DNA of 64,000 nucleotides from Bradyrhizobium sp. ORS 278 (GTDB lineage Bacteria > Pseudomonadota > Alphaproteobacteria > Rhizobiales > Xanthobacteraceae). The notes under the pieces are model-generated. The model was not told where the DNA came from. It saw only the letters and a list, made by a program, of their open reading frames with translations, and searched no databases. Positions 8,866-16,810 of the stretch are shown one piece after another; positions within the stretch are counted from its first letter, which is position 1; every line of letters starts with the position of its first letter. Made by a program: the position numbers and the translations under genes. Location of the stretch: contig NC_009445.1 in the NCBI RefSeq assembly GCF_000026145.1, forward strand, positions 5,858,501-5,922,500, read 5' to 3'.

Positions 8866-10683
8866 TTAGCCTGCGGCCGAGAGCTGGCCGAACTCGATGG
8901 CCTGGCGCTCGAACAGGCTGCGGTAGAGTCCGCCGGGCTTGCCGACCAGGACGGCGTGGCTGCCCTGCTCGACGATGCGGCCGCGGTCGAACACCAGGAT
9001 GCGGTCGAGGCTGCGCACGGTCGCCAGCCGGTGCGCGATCACGATCGCCGTCCGGCCCTTCATCAGCCGCTCCATCGCCTCCTGGATCAGCGCCTCCGAC
9101 TCGGAATCGAGGCTCGAGGTCGCCTCGTCCAGGATCAGCACCCGCGCATCCGCCAGGAACGCCCGCGCCAACGCCACCCGTTGCCGCTCGCCGCCCGACA
9201 GCTTGACGCCGCGCTCGCCGACCAGCGTGCCGTAGCCCTTGGGCAGGCGCGTGATGAACTCATGCGCGTTGGCGAGCCGCGCCGCCTGCTCGATCTCGGC
9301 CTGGCTGGCGCCCGGCCGGCCATAGGCGATGTTCTCGGCCAGCGAGCGGTGGAACAGGATCGGCTCCTGCTGCACGATCGCGATCTGGCTGCGCAACGAA
9401 TCCTGCTTCGCGTGCGCAATGTCCTGCCCGTCGATCAGGATCCTCCCGCCGCTGACGTCGTACAGCCGCTGCACCAGCTTCACGAAGGTCGTCTTGCCGG
9501 AGCCGGAGCGCCCGACCAGGCCGATCCGCTCACCCGGCCGGATGTCCACCGACAGCCGGTCGTACAGCGGCGTGCGGTGGCCGCCATAGTGGAACGTCAC
9601 CGCGTCGAACACGATATGCCCGCCGCTCACCGCGATCGGCTTGGCATCGGCGGCATCGACGATGCCGATCGGCTCGCCATGGATCGCCACCAGCTCATCC
9701 ATGTCGTTGACCGCGCGCTGCAGGTTGTTGATGTGCATGCCGACGTCACGCAGGTAGGCGTGGATGACGTAGTAGCTCGTCAGCACATAGGTGACGTCGC
9801 CCGGCGAGGCCCGGCCGGCCATCCATAGCAGCACGGCGCCGCCGATCACCGACGAGCGCAGGCAGAGCAGCACGCCGAGTTGCACGGCCGCCGTCGTGTT
9901 GTAACGCAGCCAGGTGCGGCGTATGCGCCGCCGCCACCGGTTGACGACGCGCATCAGTCGGCCGTCCTCGCGCGCCTCCGCTCCGAACGACTTCACCACC
10001 GCGTTGCAGCTCAGCGCATCCGCGAGCGTCCCGCCGACCTTGGTGTCCCACGCATTGGAGATGCGCGCGGCGGGCGCGATGTAGCGGGTCGAGAACACGA
10101 CCGTCATCGCGACGTACAGCACCGCGCCGACGGCGATCACCGCGCCGAGGGCGCCCCAATGCAGGCCGAGCAGGACCATCGAGCCGAGCAGGACCGACAG
10201 CGATGGCAGCAGGGCCAGCAGGATGGTGTCGTTGTAGAGATCGAGCGCCCACATGCCCCGGGTGATCTTGCGCACCGTGGAGCCGGCGAAGCTGTTGGCG
10301 TGCCAGTCGGTGGAGAAGCGCTGCACGCGCACGAAGGCCTCGCGCGCGACGTCGGACATGATGCGCAGCGTGAACGGCACGATCAGCTGCAGCCCGGACA
10401 GCCGCAGCACGATCGAGGCGAAGCCGAGGGCGACGATGCCCGCGAACGACACCAGCGCCGTGTGGCGTGCGTCGATGTTTGCCGGACCGAGGGTCAGCGC
10501 GTCGACCAATCGGCCGGAGAACACCGGCATGAACAGGTCGGCGACGGTGGCGCCGAGCAAGCACATGGCAATGCCGAGGGTCATGCGCGGCTGCTTCAGC
10601 CAGTGGCGGAACACGAACGGGATCACGACGCGGATGGCGGCGGGGCGCTTGTCGGCCTTCAGGCCGGAGACTTCGATGGTCAT
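8866..10683 (-). CDS. ABC transporter, fused permease-ATPase (exporter type)
   Basis: This is a half-size ABC exporter of 605 aa from the ATG at 10683; a TTG at 10725 would add 14 residues, and neither start has a strong ribosome-binding site. The N-terminal six-helix ABC_membrane domain spans about residues 25-320. The nucleotide-binding domain carries Walker A (GRSGSGKTT), the signature LSGGERQR, Walker B (VLILDEATSS) and the H-loop IVIAHRLATV. It probably acts as a homodimer in the inner membrane. The substrate cannot be told: similar proteins export lipids, peptides or drugs, and no partner gene is adjacent. Confidence 0.92.
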   Translation of the reverse strand: MTIEVSGLKADKRPAAIRVVIPFVFRHWLKQPRMTLGIAMCLLGATVADLFMPVFSGRLVDALTLGPANIDARHTALVSFAGIVALGFASIVLRLSGLQLIVPFTLRIMSDVAREAFVRVQRFSTDWHANSFAGSTVRKITRGMWALDLYNDTILLALLPSLSVLLGSMVLLGLHWGALGAVIAVGAVLYVAMTVVFSTRYIAPAARISNAWDTKVGGTLADALSCNAVVKSFGAEAREDGRLMRVVNRWRRRIRRTWLRYNTTAAVQLGVLLCLRSSVIGGAVLLWMAGRASPGDVTYVLTSYYVIHAYLRDVGMHINNLQRAVNDMDELVAIHGEPIGIVDAADAKPIAVSGGHIVFDAVTFHYGGHRTPLYDRLSVDIRPGERIGLVGRSGSGKTTFVKLVQRLYDVSGGRILIDGQDIAHAKQDSLRSQIAIVQQEPILFHRSLAENIAYGRPGASQAEIEQAARLANAHEFITRLPKGYGTLVGERGVKLSGGERQRVALARAFLADARVLILDEATSSLDSESEALIQEAMERLMKGRTAIVIAHRLATVRSLDRILVFDRGRIVEQGSHAVLVGKPGGLYRSLFERQAIEFGQLSAAG

Positions 10684-11002
10684 GGCATCATCCGGCCGCG
10701 CTCGCGGGCGACGGACCGGCTCCAAATGAAGCAGACACGACGCGGCGCGTGGTCTGCGAATGATGAATCAGGCGTTGGGAAGTGAAACGGTGGCGCTCAA
10801 TGCGAGCGACGGAACACCAGGACTGGCATCGACCGCGCGGGCTGAGAAACAACAAGCGTCGACAGCGGGAGCATCGACCGGGTGCATGCGGTCTGCAGAT
10901 GCGATGTAGTCATGCAGATCTCCCCGGTTCGAGCGACAATTCCCGTTCCATACCATCGCTGGTATGATTTGGCAACCCGCAGGCCCCGCGGGGCGTCTCA
11001 CG
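10684..11002. other. Intergenic region with a small palindrome
   Basis: This 319-base gap separates two minus-strand transport genes. Its one distinctive element is an 18-bp perfect inverted repeat with a 4-base spacer at 10949-10966 (CATACCA-TCGC-TGGTATG). No convincing gene was found. Confidence 0.4.
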
Positions 11003-12592
11003 TCAATGCGCGTCGCCGCCGCCGGCCATCGGCGAGCTCGGCTTGTTGAGCAGCAGTACCATCATGCTGAGCGCGACGTAGAAGCATGTCAGCATGAAGA
11101 ACGCATCGCCATAGCCCATCACCACCGCCTGGCGATGCACGATCTGCGACAGCTGCTTCATCGCCATCAAGGCCGAGTCGCCCATGCCCTGCAGCTTCTG
11201 CTGCAGCATGTTCAGCGTCTCGACCGCGGTCGCATTGCCCCAGTTCACGCGCTCGTGCAGGCGCGAGATATGCAGGTCGGTGCGCTCGTTGAGCACCTGG
11301 TTGATGACCGCGAGGCCGACGGCGCCGCCGAGATTGCGCATCAGGTTGAAGAGGCCGGAGGCATTCTTGACGCGATCGGGCGCGAGCGTGCCGAGCGCGA
11401 TGTTGTTGGTCGGAACCATCGCGCACATCATGCCGACGCCGCGCAGCACCTGCGGCAGGAACAGCTCCCAGAAATCGTAGTCGCGGGTGATCCCGGTCAT
11501 CTCATAGGATCCGATCGCGAAGATCACGAGGCCGAAGGCGATGATCAGCCGCATGTCGATCTTCAGCATCAGGCGGCCGACCACCGGCGCCATCAGGAAC
11601 ATCGTCACGCCCGAGACGAACATCGTCTCGCCGATCATCAGCGCGCTGTAGCCGCGGACCTCGGCGAGATAGCGCGGATAGATGTAGGTCAGGCCGTAGA
11701 GGCCGATGCCGATGCAGAACTGCAGGAGGCAGCCGACCGCGAAGTTGCGGTTGCCGAACGCGAACAGGTCGACGATCGGCTCGTCCGCAGTCAGCACGCG
11801 CCAGAAGAAGCACACCGCCGAGACGGCGCAGACCGCGGCGCAGATCGCCACGGACGTGTCCTGCAGCCATTCATATTGCGGCCCCTCCTCCAGCACATAT
11901 TCCAGCGAGCCGAGGAAGCCCGCCATGAACAAGAGGCCCCACCAGTCGAACCGTTCAAGCAGCGCGAAATTCGGCTGGTCGAAATCGACCAGCGCCAGCA
12001 CGCCGGTGGTGATGATGACGCCGGGGACGATGTTGACGAAGAACAGCCAGTGCCATGACATCGCATCGGTGATGTAGCCGCCGACCGTCGGGCCGACGGT
12101 CGGCGCGAGCGTCGCAACAAGGCCGATGATCGGGCCAACGATGTGGAACTTCGAACGCGGAAACACCGTGTAGGCCGAGGCGAACACGGTCGGGATCATG
12201 CCGGCGCCGAGGAAGCCCTGCAGCGCGCGCCAGACGATCATCTGCTCGATCGACGAGGCGAAGCCGCACAGGAAGCTGGAGATGGTGAAGCCGGCCGCCG
12301 AGATCGCGAACAACAGCCGCGTGCCGAGCGCGCGCGACAGGAAGCCGGACAAGGGGATCGCGATCACCTCGGCGATGAGATAGGCGGTCTGCACCCAGGA
12401 GACTTCGCTGGAGCTCGCGGACAGGCCGGCCTGGATCTCGCTCAGCGACGCCGAGACGATCTGGATGTCCAGGATCGCCATGAACATGCCGAACACCATG
12501 ATCAGGAATGCGATCAGCCGGCGCGGGGCGATGCGATCCGCCGGCGCGGCGGGCGCGCTCATGGTGGGGTTGGCTGTGGTGGCGGTGGCCAT
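11003..12592 (-). CDS. EmrB/QacA-type MFS multidrug efflux transporter (DHA2 family)
   Basis: This is a 529-aa inner-membrane proton-driven exporter with about 14 predicted membrane segments, as expected for DHA2. Characteristic pieces are the first helix motif FMAILDIQIVSASLSEI, motif A-like SRALGTRLLFA and motif C-like APTVGPTVGG. It is encoded 195 bases downstream of the HlyD-type adaptor, forming an EmrAB-like pair that would export substrates across both membranes with a TolC-type channel. Regulation is presumably by the divergent TetR protein. Confidence 0.94.
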   Translation of the reverse strand: MATATTANPTMSAPAAPADRIAPRRLIAFLIMVFGMFMAILDIQIVSASLSEIQAGLSASSSEVSWVQTAYLIAEVIAIPLSGFLSRALGTRLLFAISAAGFTISSFLCGFASSIEQMIVWRALQGFLGAGMIPTVFASAYTVFPRSKFHIVGPIIGLVATLAPTVGPTVGGYITDAMSWHWLFFVNIVPGVIITTGVLALVDFDQPNFALLERFDWWGLLFMAGFLGSLEYVLEEGPQYEWLQDTSVAICAAVCAVSAVCFFWRVLTADEPIVDLFAFGNRNFAVGCLLQFCIGIGLYGLTYIYPRYLAEVRGYSALMIGETMFVSGVTMFLMAPVVGRLMLKIDMRLIIAFGLVIFAIGSYEMTGITRDYDFWELFLPQVLRGVGMMCAMVPTNNIALGTLAPDRVKNASGLFNLMRNLGGAVGLAVINQVLNERTDLHISRLHERVNWGNATAVETLNMLQQKLQGMGDSALMAMKQLSQIVHRQAVVMGYGDAFFMLTCFYVALSMMVLLLNKPSSPMAGGGDAH

Positions 12593-12640
12593 GGTCAGTT
12601 AGTCCGCTGGAGGTCCATAACCGCGCCGCACGAGTGGTGC

Positions 12641-12741
12641 GCCCCCCTCCCCCTTGTGGGGAGGGGCTGGGGAGGGGGGCCCACAGCGGCGGTCTCGCCC
12701 GGAGGCCCCCTCCCCAGCCCTCCCCCACAAGGGGGAGGGAG
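12641..12741. repeat. Palindromic repeat between the two efflux genes
   Basis: Two near-identical arms of about 39 bases (roughly 12644-12682 and 12701-12741) rich in CCCTCCCC and GGGGAGGG are inverted around a short spacer, so the RNA would fold into a very stable hairpin. It lies between the adaptor and permease genes of one operon and could change the ratio of the two products. A related but distinct inverted repeat lies at 39381-39516. Confidence 0.8.
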
Positions 12742-12787
12742 CTGACTTCCGATGACGCGACCGCGAGTACGATCGCATCAGTTCTAA

Positions 12788-14131
12788 CTACTTCCCCTGC
12801 ACCGTCGCCGGCGCGTCGAGGTCGGTGTCGCTGTCGGCATCCTTGGCGCCGTCGGTCGTATCCACCGTCACGTAGACGGACATGCCGGCGCGCAGCAGGT
12901 TCTGCCGCGCCACCTCCTTCGGCACGCGGATGCGAACCGGCAGGCGCTGCACGATCTTGGTGAAGTTGCCGGTCGCATTGTCGGGCGGCAGCAGAGTGAA
13001 GACCGAGCCGGCGGCGGGCGAGATGCTGTCGACCACGCCCTTGAAGCCGCGCGCGCCATAGGCGTCGACCTTGATCGTCACCGGCTGGCCGGGACGGATT
13101 CGCTTCAGCTGGGTCTCCTTGTAGTTCGCATCGATGAAGACATCATCGAGCGGCACGACGTTGCCGAGCCGCTGGCCAACCGCGACGAAGTCGCCGGTGC
13201 TCACGAGGCGGTTGGAGAAGGTGCCGTCGACCGGCGCGCGGACGATGGCGAACTCCAGATCGCGCTCGGCCTTGGCGAGCGAGGTCTTCAGTTCGGCGAG
13301 TTGCGCCTGGGCCTCGGCCTGCTGCGCCTTGGTGACCTCGACATTGTCGCGCGCGGCGTCGAACGCCGCCTGCGCGGCGCGGACCGCGGCCTGGCCCTGA
13401 TCGCGCGCGGCCTCCGACTGCTCGAAGGTCGCATGCGAAGCGAAGCCCTTGCTGCTCAGCGCCTGCTGGCGCTCATAGTCGAGCCCGGCGCGCTTCATCG
13501 CCGCCTCGGAGGAAGTGAGATTGGCCTGCGCCTGCTCGACCGCGCTCTGCTGCGCGGCGACCTGGCGGCCGATGCGCGCGATCGTTGCTTCCTGCGTTGC
13601 GATCTTGGTGCGCGCGGCGTCGACCGCGATCTTGTAGTCGCCGTCGTCGATGCGGAAGATCACATCGCCCTTGTGCACGACCGAGTTGTCGCGCGGCACG
13701 ATCTCCTGGATGTGGCCCGAGACGCGCGCGCCGAGCATCGTGTTGTTGGCGCGGACATAGGAGTCGTCGGTCGAGACCATGAAGCGGCCGACCATGATGT
13801 AATGCGTGGCGTAGCCGGCTGCGGCGAGCGCGAGCAGAAGGCCTATGCCTGCGAGCACGCGCTTGCGCTTGCCGGATTTCGGCGGAGCAGCCGGCGCGGC
13901 CTGAGGCTTCGCGCCGGCGGGAGCTGAGGCGGGCGGAGCCGGCGGCAGCTCGAGCGGGGTCTCGGCGCCGAGGTCCGCTTTTGGCGCGGCGGTCTTGGTA
14001 TCAACGGTCTTGGTCTCGACCGGGTTGGTCTCGGCTTGCTTGCGCTGGACGGCATCGTGCTTGGCCTGGCCCAATGCCTCCTCGGCATCCGGCCGACGCG
14101 CCCGCACAGCCTGTTCTCTCGCAGCAGCCAT
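12788..14131 (-). CDS. HlyD-family efflux adaptor (EmrA-like)
   Basis: This is a periplasmic adaptor of 447 aa. A charged, Pro/Ala-rich cytoplasmic N-terminus of about 90 residues is longer than in E. coli EmrA. One membrane segment follows (VLAGIGLLLALAAAGYATHY), then the biotinyl-lipoyl half (STDDSYVRANNTMLGARVSG), a long coiled-coil hairpin rich in Ala/Gln (about residues 190-300) and the second lipoyl/barrel part. It is the first gene of the efflux operon; its start is about 47 bases from the nearer TetR-type operator. Confidence 0.94.
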   Translation of the reverse strand: MAAAREQAVRARRPDAEEALGQAKHDAVQRKQAETNPVETKTVDTKTAAPKADLGAETPLELPPAPPASAPAGAKPQAAPAAPPKSGKRKRVLAGIGLLLALAAAGYATHYIMVGRFMVSTDDSYVRANNTMLGARVSGHIQEIVPRDNSVVHKGDVIFRIDDGDYKIAVDAARTKIATQEATIARIGRQVAAQQSAVEQAQANLTSSEAAMKRAGLDYERQQALSSKGFASHATFEQSEAARDQGQAAVRAAQAAFDAARDNVEVTKAQQAEAQAQLAELKTSLAKAERDLEFAIVRAPVDGTFSNRLVSTGDFVAVGQRLGNVVPLDDVFIDANYKETQLKRIRPGQPVTIKVDAYGARGFKGVVDSISPAAGSVFTLLPPDNATGNFTKIVQRLPVRIRVPKEVARQNLLRAGMSVYVTVDTTDGAKDADSDTDLDAPATVQGK

Positions 14132-14178
14132 CTGAGACTCCCACCCATCAAAGCGGGGCCGCCCCGGCCCCGGATTAT

Positions 14179-14199
14179 TTGACCGAACCGATCGGTCAA
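14179..14199. promoter_or_regulatory. TetR operator 1 (efflux-operon side)
   Basis: This 21-bp inverted repeat has arms TTGACCGA and TCGGTCAA around ACCGA. On the minus strand the arm TTGACC could be a -35 hexamer, with TAATCC 16 bases on, so repressor binding would block the efflux promoter. An identical-armed copy lies 34 bases away. Confidence 0.85.
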
Positions 14200-14212
14200 T
14201 TGATCTGTATCA

Positions 14213-14233
14213 TTGACCGAACCGTTCGGTCAA
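14213..14233. promoter_or_regulatory. TetR operator 2 (tetR side)
   Basis: This is the second 21-bp copy, with the same 8-base arms and centre ACCGT. On the plus strand TTGACC (14213-14218) and TATATT (14236-14241) are 17 bases apart and could be the tetR promoter, which would make the gene autoregulated. Confidence 0.85.
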
Positions 14234-14317
14234 TATATATTTCGCGTGTGCAACATATCTGCGCAGATGCTGTCGTCACGTTGCCGCCGGCCAAATCTTC
14301 GGGAACATTCTGAACCA

Positions 14318-14950
14318 ATGATTGATACCGCCAGCAACACTACCCTGATGGTCCAGGACGAGGATTCCTCGAAGCGTCGCCAGATTCTCGATGGCGCCCG
14401 CAAGGTCTTCATGGATCTCGGCTTCGACGGCGCGAGCATGGGCGAGATCGCGCGCGCGGCCGGCGTCTCGAAGGGCACGCTGTACGTTTATTTCAGCGAC
14501 AAGATCGGCCTGTTCGAAGCCATCGTCGAAGAGGAAACCCGCACCGCGCTGCTGTTCAGGTTCGACACCAGCCGCGACATCGCCACCAACCTGCTCGGGT
14601 TCGGCGAGGCCTATATCGCGCTCGTCTGCCGACCGGGCGGCGGCTCCGCGATCCGCACCGTCATGGCGATCGCCGAGCGGATGCCCGATGTCGGCCGCCG
14701 CTATTACGATCGCGTGCTCGAAGGCACGATCAGCTGTCTCACAACCTACCTGCGCGACCGAGTCGAGGCGAAACAGCTGGCGATCGACGATTGCCAGCTC
14801 GCCGCCTCGCAATTTCATCTGATGTGCCAGGCCACGCTGTTCCTCCCCTTCATCTTCCAGGCCGAGCCGGCCCCTTCGCCCGATCGCATCCGCAAGGTGG
14901 TGGGCAGCGCGGTGACGATGTTTCTCGCCAATTACGGCGTGAGGGATTGA
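14318..14950 (+). CDS. TetR-family transcriptional regulator of the EmrAB-like operon
   Basis: This is a 210-aa repressor. The start at 14318 gives the usual TetR N-terminus; an upstream TTG/ATG frame from 14213 would run through operator 2 and is unlikely. The N-terminal helix-turn-helix is clear (MGEIARAAGVSKGTLYVYFSDKI is the recognition region at about residues 36-60); the C-terminal ligand domain ends LANYGVRD. It is divergent from the adaptor gene, with two matching operators between. The inducer is unknown but probably a substrate of the pump. Confidence 0.94.
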   Translation: MIDTASNTTLMVQDEDSSKRRQILDGARKVFMDLGFDGASMGEIARAAGVSKGTLYVYFSDKIGLFEAIVEEETRTALLFRFDTSRDIATNLLGFGEAYIALVCRPGGGSAIRTVMAIAERMPDVGRRYYDRVLEGTISCLTTYLRDRVEAKQLAIDDCQLAASQFHLMCQATLFLPFIFQAEPAPSPDRIRKVVGSAVTMFLANYGVRD

Positions 14951-15004
14951 CGGCGCGCGCGTCGCGCGCGGCATCGCAGGGTCGGCCTCGTCGTCACCAG
15001 GCAT

Positions 15005-15440
15005 GAGCTGTCCTTCTCGCGGTGTATGACGCCCGAGCTTTGCAATCAGATCACCCTCGTCTGGATCGGAGGGCGCAGGGAAGGCCGGGCGCCGGCCGCG
15101 CCCGTGGCCCGCCTGCGAGAAAAATGCAGGCGGTAGGTACCACAGGTCTGGCCGAGAACACCCGGCCTCCCCTGCGCGATGGGCTTACGGCTTATACGCA
15201 GTCTCCCCGGTGTCCGGCTTGTTAGCCACCGTCATTCGCGCGATGCGTGAGCATCTTCCGCGAACTTGACGCCAGCATCGGGGCGCCAGGACCCTGCGAC
15301 TTCACCGTCCTGCCGGTCGCGTTCGTCCGCTCGCGATTCAGCGCGCTGCGCGCCGACAGGCCACCGCTCCCCGCCCCCAACGCTCGTGACGACCGCGAAA
15401 CGTCCCTCTTCGAGAGAGGCGGGATGGGAAGAGTGAAGCA
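15005..15440. repeat. Probable dispersed non-coding repeat element
   Basis: This stretch has no credible gene. The text, for example GGTAGGTACCACAGGTCTGG and GTGAGCATCTTCCGCGAAC, resembles from memory a dispersed intergenic sequence recurring in Bradyrhizobium genomes. I cannot verify this here, and there is only one copy in the window. The edges are approximate. It could alternatively encode an unrecognised RNA. Confidence 0.4.
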
Positions 15441-15569
15441 TGGAATTCGGAAAAATGGAAGATGATTATTTTTGCGCGAGGGACTGGACAGGGCAAATCA
15501 GGTTGATGGGACGGAGTAAATTCGCTTTTGCGCGCACGCCGTTTCTGTAGTTCGCAAATGTCCCTCCTC

Positions 15570-15652
15570 CGTCATTGCGAGCGAAGCGAAGCAATCCAGG
15601 GGCGTCACCCGCGACTCTGGGTTGCTTCGTCGCTGCGCTCCTCGCAATGACG
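15570..15652. repeat. Palindromic repeat, family A, copy 1
   Basis: This 83-bp inverted repeat begins CGTCATTGCGAGCGAAGCGA and ends with its complement. A second copy at 56592-56673 shares both arms but differs in the loop. The size and dispersed intergenic placement fit REP/BIME-like elements. Confidence 0.85.
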
Positions 15653-15681
15653 ATTTGGGCATGCTGCGCGCCCATTCACAC

Positions 15682-15782
15682 CGTCATTGCCCGGCTCGAC
15701 CGGGCGATCCAGTACTCCGAGACGGCCTTGATAGCTCCGAGACGCCGCGGCGTACTGGATGCCCGCCTGCGCGGGCATGACG
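15682..15782. repeat. Palindromic repeat, family B, copy 1
   Basis: This inverted repeat of about 100 bp starts CGTCATTGCCCGGCTCGACC, contains GATCCAGTA...TACTGGAT near the centre and ends GCGGGCATGACG. Relatives lie at 15995-16096 and 55055-55152. Confidence 0.85.
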
Positions 15783-15892
15783 GCGGAGCGCTCAACTACA
15801 AGCCCGCAGTGGGTGAACAAAGGCGCCTGCTCCGCTGCATCGACGCGCAACACTGCGTCGCGCCGCGCTCACCGTGCTCGACCGAGGGACCG

Positions 15893-15961
15893 CGGTGGGC
15901 ACGGCGCGGGATAGACGGAGTCCTATCAGCAGCATCGCCGGCGCGCCTTTGCCCACCCTAC
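15893..15961. repeat. Inverted repeat, family D, copy 1
   Basis: GGTGGGCACGGCGC on the left pairs imperfectly with GCGCCTTTGCCCACC on the right. Similar ends GTAGGGTGGGCAAAG / CTTTGCCCACCCTAC occur at 59163-59300 and 61562-61681. Confidence 0.65.
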
Positions 15962-15994
15962 AGCCTGTGGCGTGCTGCGCACCACACCAACAAC

Positions 15995-16096
15995 TGTCAT
16001 CACCCGGCTTTGACCGGGCGATCCAGTACGCCGAGACGGTCTTGATCACGCCGAAAGGCCGCGGCGTACTGGATGCCCGCCTGCGCGGGCATGACA
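15995..16096. repeat. Palindromic repeat, family B, copy 2
   Basis: This copy is closely similar to the one 210 bases upstream: the same ACCGGGCGATCCAGTA core and the same GCGTACTGGATGCCCGCCTG arm. It lies immediately downstream of nikR, on the 3' side of that gene. Confidence 0.85.
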
Positions 16097-16125
16097 GCGG
16101 GGGGCGTGGCCGATCTCTTTGCGCG

Positions 16126-16623
16126 CTACTTCTTCCCGCTCTTGGTCGTGTGGGAATGAGAATGGCTGTGGCTGCTGCTGTGACTGTGCGAGTGGCTGTG
16201 CGCATGGCCATGATCATGCGCCGCGTCGATCGGCATCAGCGCCACGTGGCCGTGGCGGACGCCGCGTTCGGCGATGACGTGGTCGGCGAAGGCCTTCACC
16301 TCGCGACGCTCGCCCTTGAGCACGGTGACCTCGAGGCAGCTTTCCTGGTCGATGTGGACGTGCAGAGTGGCCTGAGCAAGGCCGGAATGATCGTGCGCCT
16401 CCTGCGTCAGCCGCTTGGGCAGCTCACGCGCGGCGTGATCGTAAACGTAGCTGAGCGTCGCGATGCAGTGGCGGCTGTCAGTGCCGGAAATCTCAGCGCT
16501 CTCCAGGCCGCTGCGCAGGAGGTCGCGGAACGCCTCCGAGCGGTTGTCGTAGCCGCGCCGGGCCATGAAGGCGTCGACCTCGGCGAGCAGATCGTCGTCG
16601 ATGGTGATCGTCAGGCGCTGCAT
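16126..16623 (-). CDS. nikR: Nickel-responsive regulator NikR with His-rich tail
   Basis: NikR is a ribbon-helix-helix, Ni(II)-dependent repressor acting as a tetramer. The protein is 165 aa against about 133 in E. coli. The RHH domain is residues 1-45 (QRLTITIDDDLLAEVDAFM). High-affinity nickel ligands align as His77, His88, His90 and Cys96, matching E. coli His76, His87, His89 and Cys95. The extra C-terminal 30 residues are an (HSHSHSSSHSHS)-type tail, a likely nickel-binding extension. It is divergent from a TonB-dependent receptor, with a perfect-spacing NikR box between. Confidence 0.96.
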   Translation of the reverse strand: MQRLTITIDDDLLAEVDAFMARRGYDNRSEAFRDLLRSGLESAEISGTDSRHCIATLSYVYDHAARELPKRLTQEAHDHSGLAQATLHVHIDQESCLEVTVLKGERREVKAFADHVIAERGVRHGHVALMPIDAAHDHGHAHSHSHSHSSSHSHSHSHTTKSGKK

Positions 16624-16656
16624 GCATCGTCTCCCGGCGGCAACACTGCCATCTGA

Positions 16657-16684
16657 GTATGATGTTTGCTCATTGACATCATAC
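16657..16684. promoter_or_regulatory. NikR operator (NikR box)
   Basis: GTATGA (16657-16662) and TCATAC (16679-16684) are separated by exactly 16 bases, the published E. coli NikR consensus GTATGA-N16-TCATAC. A TTGACA hexamer at 16673-16678 lies inside the box, so occupancy would block a promoter reading toward the TonB receptor. The -10 for that promoter is weak (TAGCGT region). Confidence 0.93.
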
Positions 16685-16810
16685 TGGTGTCACCTTAGCG
16701 TTCTCTAACACTCGACAGCGGGGCGATCCAAGCGAGCTTGTCACGAGCCGACGAGGGCTCGCGGCAGACGATGACGCGCGTCCCGCCTGGGATCGAGGGG
16801 CGTGGCGGCG

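Noticed and set aside
15570..16096. Possible CRISPR-like array
   Set aside because: Repeats are palindromic, of different families, irregularly spaced and without unique uniform spacers or cas genes.
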